From an uncultured Lachnospiraceae bacterium (lineage in GTDB: Bacteria > Bacillota > Clostridia > Lachnospirales > Lachnospiraceae), in the NCBI GenBank assembly GCA_902784025.1, contig CACZTF010000121.1, positions 1-9,614 on the forward strand: a DNA stretch of 9,614 nt. Reading direction: 5' to 3'. The notes under the pieces were generated by a model. It made no database searches. It had not been told where the DNA came from and was given only the letters and a program-made list of their open reading frames with translations. The position numbers were made by a program, and so were the translations under genes. Positions 6,082 through 9,614 of this stretch are shown one piece after another (positions within the stretch are counted from its first letter, which is position 1; every line of letters starts with the position of its first letter).

Positions 6082-6627
6082 ATGCGATTCATTATTACCG
6101 GAAGGAATATTGTAGTTACTGATGCTTTACGTGACGCAGTAGAAGAGAAACTCGGAAAGCTTGATAAGTTTTTCGCTTCAGAGACAGAAGTTCATGTTAC
6201 CCTGGGTGTTCAGAAGGAACGCCAGAAGATAGAGGTTACCATACCTGTTAAGGGGCACATAATCAGAAGCGAGCAGGAAAGTGATAATATGTACGTATCT
6301 ATAGACCTGGTCGAAGAGGTTATAGAACGGCAGCTTAAGAAATATAAGAACAAGATCATTGATAAAAAGCAGAATGCAGCTGATTTTGCAGATGAATTCA
6401 TGGATGATTATGAAGATGAAGCAGCCGGGGAAGAAGGTGAAGAAGTAGAGATCATCCGCACAAAGCATTTTGGTATAAAGCCCATGTATCCCGAGGATGC
6501 ATGTGTACAGATGGAGCTTCTGGGACACAATTTCTACGTTTTTCTTAACGCGGAGACCGAAGAGGTTAATGTTGTGTATAAGAGAAAAGGAAACACATAC
6601 GGGCTTATCGAGCCGGAGCTTGACTGA
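6082..6627 (+). CDS. hpf: ribosome hibernation promoting factor, long form
   Basis: This 181-residue protein matches long-form HPF in length and layout. Residues 1 to about 97 form the ribosome-binding domain (MRFIITGRNIVVTDALRD at the start, basic KKYKNKIIDKK near its end). Residues 101-121 are a very acidic linker. Residues 122-179 form the dimerisation domain with the conserved pattern RTKHFGIKPM...MELLGHNFYVF...VVYKRKG..YGLIEPE. In Firmicutes, long HPF binds the 30S decoding region, blocks mRNA and tRNA sites, and dimerises through its C domain to link two 70S ribosomes into an inactive 100S particle in stationary phase or stress. The start is set by AAGGAG 9 nt before the ATG. It is the second gene of a two-gene unit and is closed by a terminator. 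secA follows, an order also found in Bacillus subtilis. Confidence 0.97.
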   Translation: MRFIITGRNIVVTDALRDAVEEKLGKLDKFFASETEVHVTLGVQKERQKIEVTIPVKGHIIRSEQESDNMYVSIDLVEEVIERQLKKYKNKIIDKKQNAADFADEFMDDYEDEAAGEEGEEVEIIRTKHFGIKPMYPEDACVQMELLGHNFYVFLNAETEEVNVVYKRKGNTYGLIEPELD

Positions 6628-6650
6628 GATTTTTTATGAGTCGCTAACGA

Positions 6651-6685
6651 AAAGGGCAGCCGCAGCAATTCGGCTCCCTTTTTTA
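6651..6685 (+). terminator. intrinsic terminator after hpf
   Basis: AAAGGG-C-AGCCG (6651-6662) pairs with CGGCT-CCCTTT (6671-6681) with one bulged C and loop CAGCAATT. A T run (6679-6684) follows. It lies 24 bp after the hpf stop and separates hpf from secA transcription. Confidence 0.9.
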
Positions 6686-6733
6686 TTAGGAGATCAGGTT
6701 GTTTTTTCTGCCTGACCATTAACAATAAAGGTA

Positions 6734-6762
6734 TTGCCTAAATAATACCATAATGTTATAAT
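6734..6762 (+). promoter_or_regulatory. sigma-A promoter of secA
   Basis: TTGCCT (6734-6739) and a perfect TATAAT (6757-6762) are separated by 17 bp. The spacer is A/T-rich. The predicted start near 6769 gives a leader of about 200 nt before the secA ATG. Together with the terminator just upstream, this makes secA independently transcribed. Confidence 0.8.
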
Positions 6763-6768
6763 ATCTGT

Positions 6769-6968
6769 TTGCAAGTGTTATTTTTGCGCCTGTTTATACA
6801 GGTCAGTCGAGGGGGATATTTGCATCCTTTAAGACATACCGGCAAGGGGGTTGTTTTTTGTGTAAAAGAATGATCTGCCGGCAGCATACGATATAGCACA
6901 ATGACCGGGTATTACACCTTTTTACTCAGATAGATATTATAGACATACAGAAGGAGATATTTTTTAAT
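6769..6968 (+). promoter_or_regulatory. long 5' leader of secA
   Basis: About 200 nt lie between the predicted transcription start and the secA ATG. They contain a small hairpin CCTGT-TTAT-ACAGG (6790-6803), a perfect 10-base palindrome CTGCCGGCAG (6875-6884) whose TGCCGG can alternatively pair with CCGGCA (6839-6844), and three short consecutive reading frames (6820-6873, 6870-6896, 6901-6933). The secA Shine-Dalgarno AAGGAG (6951-6956) is 12 nt from the ATG, somewhat long. I recognise no known riboswitch consensus and no SecM-like arrest sequence. Its regulatory function is unproven. Confidence 0.4.
6820..6873 (+). CDS. possible 17-codon leader peptide in the secA 5' UTR
   Basis: A TTG start at 6820 lies 7 nt after GAGG (6809-6812) and reads MHPLRHTGKGVVFCVKE before TGA. 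That stop overlaps an ATG (ATGA, 6870-6873) opening an 8-codon frame (MICRQHTI), and a third frame of 10 codons starts at 6901. The arrangement resembles coupled leader peptides but could easily be chance, since TTG starts are infrequent and no arrest motif is visible. Confidence 0.15.
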   Translation: MHPLRHTGKGVVFCVKE

Positions 6969-9614
6969 ATGGGACTTTCTCAAAGAATGTTTGGCTCGCA
7001 TGGTCGGCGCGAGGTTAAAAGAGTTTTGCCGATCGTAGAAAAGATCAATGAATTGGGAGAAGATCTTAAAACCCTTACGGATGAACAGTTAAAGGGCAAG
7101 ACTGCAGAGTTTAAGGAGCGTGTTGCAAACGGGGAAGATCTTGACAGTCTTCTTCCGGAGGCTTTTGCTGTTGTGCGCGAGGCGGCTGACAGGGTTTTGG
7201 GAATGAGACACTTTGATGTGCAGCTTATCGGAGGTATCATTCTTCATCAGGGCCGTATAGCAGAGATGAAGACCGGTGAAGGTAAGACTCTTGTATCTAC
7301 GTGTCCCGCATATCTGAATGCTCTTAAAGGAGAAGGTGTACATATAGTTACGGTAAATGATTACCTGGCAAAGCGAGATGCCGAGTGGATGGGGCTTGTG
7401 CATAAGTTCCTGGGCCTGTCCGTAGGCGTTATTTTGCACGATATGAAGGATGCGGAAAGAAGAGCCGCTTATGCATGTGATATAACATATGTTACTAACA
7501 ACGAGCTGGGATTTGATTACCTTCGTGATAACATGGCCATTTACAAAGAGCAGCAGGTGCTCCGCGGTCTTAAGTATGCTATCGTTGATGAGGTGGATTC
7601 CATTCTTATCGATGAAGCGCGTACACCTCTCATTATTTCAGGACAGAGCGGGAAATCTACCAAGCTGTATGAGCTTTGTGATGTTTTGGCTAAGAGACTC
7701 GAAAAAGGTGAGTTTAAGGGCGAGATGACCAAGATCAAGGCTATCATGCAGGAAGAGATAGAGGAAGATGGTGATTTCGTTGTAAATGAGAAAGATAAAG
7801 TAGTTAACCTTACAGAGCAGGGGGTACATAAGGTTGAAGAGTTCTTCCACCTGGATAATTATGCAGATCCTGAGAACTTAGATATACAGCATAATGTTAC
7901 ACTTGCTCTCCGTGCGCATAATCTCATGCACAGGGATAAGGATTATATAGTAAAAGATAATGAAGTCATAATCGTTGATGAGTTCACTGGACGTATCATG
8001 CCCGGAAGACGTTATTCTGACGGTCTTCATCAGGCTATAGAAGCAAAAGAGCACGTACAGATAAAAAAAGAGAGCAAGACTCTTGCTACTATCACATTCC
8101 AGAACTTCTTTAATAAATTTACAAAGAAGGCAGGTATGACAGGTACTGCTGCTACGGAAGAAAAAGAGTTCAGGGAAACTTATAAGATGGATGTTGTGGA
8201 GATACCCACTAACAAGCCGGTAGTACGTGTGGACAGCAATGATGCGGTTTACAAGACCAAGTCCGGAAAGTTTAATGCAGTAAGACAGTCTATCGAGGAA
8301 TCCATAGAAAAAGGACAGCCTGTTCTTGTAGGTACCGTGACCATAGAAACTTCCGAAGAGCTTTCAAAGCTCCTTAAGGAAAAGAGTATACCCCATCAGG
8401 TTCTGAATGCTAAGTTTCATGAGATAGAGGCGGAGATAGTAGCCCAGGCCGGAAAGCCGGGAACCGTTACGATAGCTACGAACATGGCCGGTCGAGGAAC
8501 CGATATCATGCTTGGTGGAAATGCCGAAATGATGGCAAGGAACGAGGTGAAGAAAAAGGGATATTCAGAGGATGTCCTGATAGAATCTACAGAACATATA
8601 GATCTGGGATTTATCCTCGGAGAGCCCGGTGAAGGCAAGACTGCGCCCGAAGGTATGTCCTACATAAAACTGGAAGATATGCCTGACGTATTGGAAGATT
8701 CCCACATAAAGGATGACGTACTTCCGACGCTTGAAGAAAAGCTCGGAACAATAGAGGATAAGGAATCTGAAGAATATAAGTTTGTAGAGGATGCTATAGA
8801 GGCGAGAAAGATTTTTGTTGAGAAATTTAAAGAATATTATCCCCAGGTTATACGTGACAGAGAGAAGGTGCGTGAAGCCGGAGGCCTGAAGGTTATCGGT
8901 ACCGAAAGACATGAATCACGCCGTATAGACAACCAGTTGCGCGGACGTTCCGGACGTCAGGGAGATCCCGGAGAGTCAAAGTTTTATATCTCACTTGAGG
9001 ATAATCTGATGCGGCTTTTTGGCCAGGAGCGTCTCATGGGTATTTTCAATGCCCTGGGGGTTGACGAAGATACCGAGATAGAGCATAAGATGCTCACAAA
9101 GGCTATTGAGCGTGCACAGCAGAAGATCGAGATAAATAACTACGGTATCAGAAGCCAGCTGCTTCAGTATGATGAAGTAATGAACGAGCAGCGTGAGATC
9201 ATGTATCATGAAAGAGGCCGTGTCCTTGATAACCAGAACATGCGTCCTTCCATCATCAAGATGATAGGTGATTTCATCAATAATTCCGTTGATATGACAG
9301 GATTTACCGATGGAAATCCCAAGGACTGGGATTATAGTGAGATAGATGAGCTTGTTCTGCCCGTGATACCTCTCGACCCTGTTACCTTTGAAGAAGGGGT
9401 GAGCACTAAAGAAGCTCTTAAGGAATCTCTTACAAAGAAGGCTGTTGAAAAATATGAAGAGAAAGAAGCTTTGTTTGCAGATCCCGAACAGATGAGGGAG
9501 ATGGAGAGAGTTATCCTTCTTAAAGTTATCGACGGAAAATGGATGAATCACATCGATGATATGGAACAGCTCAAGCAGGGCGTGAGACTTCAGTCCTACG
9601 CCCAGAGAGACCCT
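6969..9614 (+). CDS. secA: preprotein translocase ATPase SecA (3' end outside window)
   Basis: SecA is the motor that drives unfolded preproteins through SecYEG at the cytoplasmic membrane using ATP. The frame is open without interruption for 882 codons. Landmarks: Q motif Gln85 (FDVQLIGG); Walker A MKTGEGKT (100-107); Walker B DEVDSILIDEAR (207-218); preprotein cross-linking domain from about 226 to 370; EFTGR (338-342); MTGTA (390-394); NMAGRGTDI (505-513); GTERHESRRIDNQLRGRSGR (644-663), carrying the arginine finger; helical scaffold LQYDEVMNEQR (732-742); and WMNHIDDMEQL with SYAQRDP at the window end. The final scaffold helix and C-terminal linker, with any zinc-binding SecB-type tail, lie outside. 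The variable subdomain between GGN518 and Glu636 is very long (about 117 residues) and contains a second GEGKT (554-558). Start: ATG 6969 with AAGGAG 12 nt upstream; MGLSQRMFGS fits SecA N-termini. Confidence 0.98.
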   Translation, partial: MGLSQRMFGSHGRREVKRVLPIVEKINELGEDLKTLTDEQLKGKTAEFKERVANGEDLDSLLPEAFAVVREAADRVLGMRHFDVQLIGGIILHQGRIAEMKTGEGKTLVSTCPAYLNALKGEGVHIVTVNDYLAKRDAEWMGLVHKFLGLSVGVILHDMKDAERRAAYACDITYVTNNELGFDYLRDNMAIYKEQQVLRGLKYAIVDEVDSILIDEARTPLIISGQSGKSTKLYELCDVLAKRLEKGEFKGEMTKIKAIMQEEIEEDGDFVVNEKDKVVNLTEQGVHKVEEFFHLDNYADPENLDIQHNVTLALRAHNLMHRDKDYIVKDNEVIIVDEFTGRIMPGRRYSDGLHQAIEAKEHVQIKKESKTLATITFQNFFNKFTKKAGMTGTAATEEKEFRETYKMDVVEIPTNKPVVRVDSNDAVYKTKSGKFNAVRQSIEESIEKGQPVLVGTVTIETSEELSKLLKEKSIPHQVLNAKFHEIEAEIVAQAGKPGTVTIATNMAGRGTDIMLGGNAEMMARNEVKKKGYSEDVLIESTEHIDLGFILGEPGEGKTAPEGMSYIKLEDMPDVLEDSHIKDDVLPTLEEKLGTIEDKESEEYKFVEDAIEARKIFVEKFKEYYPQVIRDREKVREAGGLKVIGTERHESRRIDNQLRGRSGRQGDPGESKFYISLEDNLMRLFGQERLMGIFNALGVDEDTEIEHKMLTKAIERAQQKIEINNYGIRSQLLQYDEVMNEQREIMYHERGRVLDNQNMRPSIIKMIGDFINNSVDMTGFTDGNPKDWDYSEIDELVLPVIPLDPVTFEEGVSTKEALKESLTKKAVEKYEEKEALFADPEQMREMERVILLKVIDGKWMNHIDDMEQLKQGVRLQSYAQRDP

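Noticed and set aside
6497..6715. 72-codon plus-strand frame across the end of hpf
   Set aside because: It overlaps the conserved dimerisation domain in another frame, then runs through the terminator.
6769..6968. Riboswitch in the secA leader
   Set aside because: No consensus of a known class (TPP, SAM, c-di-GMP, T-box or similar) was recognised and no terminator/antiterminator pair is evident, so only a generic leader is annotated.
8991..9551. 186-codon open frame on the minus strand
   Set aside because: It lies wholly inside the conserved secA coding sequence, has no credible ribosome binding site or family features, and is explained by codon bias of the sense strand.
6969..9614. Possible frameshift or pseudogene in secA
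   Set aside because: Codon-by-codon reading from 6969 to the window end gave no stop and all conserved motifs in one frame. The gene is simply cut by the window edge.

Overview
The window looks like chromosomal DNA from a low-to-moderate GC Gram-positive bacterium of the Clostridia, most likely the family Lachnospiraceae. Supporting this are a SecA with a long clostridial-type variable subdomain, a long-form HPF directly upstream of secA, a membrane-anchored clostripain-type peptidase with a Gly/Arg-rich cytoplasmic head, strong GGAGG-type ribosome binding sites, and sigma-A promoters with TATAAT or extended -10 elements. The genus cannot be fixed from the sequence. All recognised genes are on the + strand. 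I see no IS element, tRNA, rRNA, CRISPR array or phage gene.

Layout: (1) 1-1026 is the 3' end of rpoC (RNA polymerase beta'), which carries an unusual acidic tail and ends at a clear intrinsic terminator. (2) 1118-3917 is a monocistronic unit: promoter, short 5' hairpin, a large membrane-anchored C11 (clostripain-family) cysteine peptidase and its terminator. (3) 3906-5694 holds a probable two-gene unit: a diverged guanylate-kinase-like P-loop protein with a GTG start, then a TPR-repeat protein. (4) 5773-6685 holds an unrecognised 79-residue acidic protein followed 29 bp later by hpf (long-form ribosome hibernation factor), closed by a terminator. (5) 6734-9614 is a strong promoter, a leader of about 200 nt and secA, which runs off the window end about 882 codons in.

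Functionally this is a housekeeping segment: transcription (RpoC), stationary-phase ribosome protection (HPF) and protein export (SecA). Between these lie lineage-specific genes: a surface peptidase, a kinase-like protein, a TPR protein and a small acidic protein. The hpf-secA adjacency is known from other Firmicutes such as Bacillus subtilis. The common rpoC-rpsL-rpsG-fusA order is not seen here, because rpoC ends at a terminator and is followed by the peptidase gene.

I do not see an obvious new multi-gene system. The points most worth a second look are the enlarged SecA variable subdomain with its second GEGKT motif, the unknown small protein cotranscribed with hpf, the kinase-like protein with Asp in place of the P-loop Ser/Thr, the acidic RpoC tail, the N-terminal architecture of the peptidase, and the long secA leader with tandem tiny ORFs.
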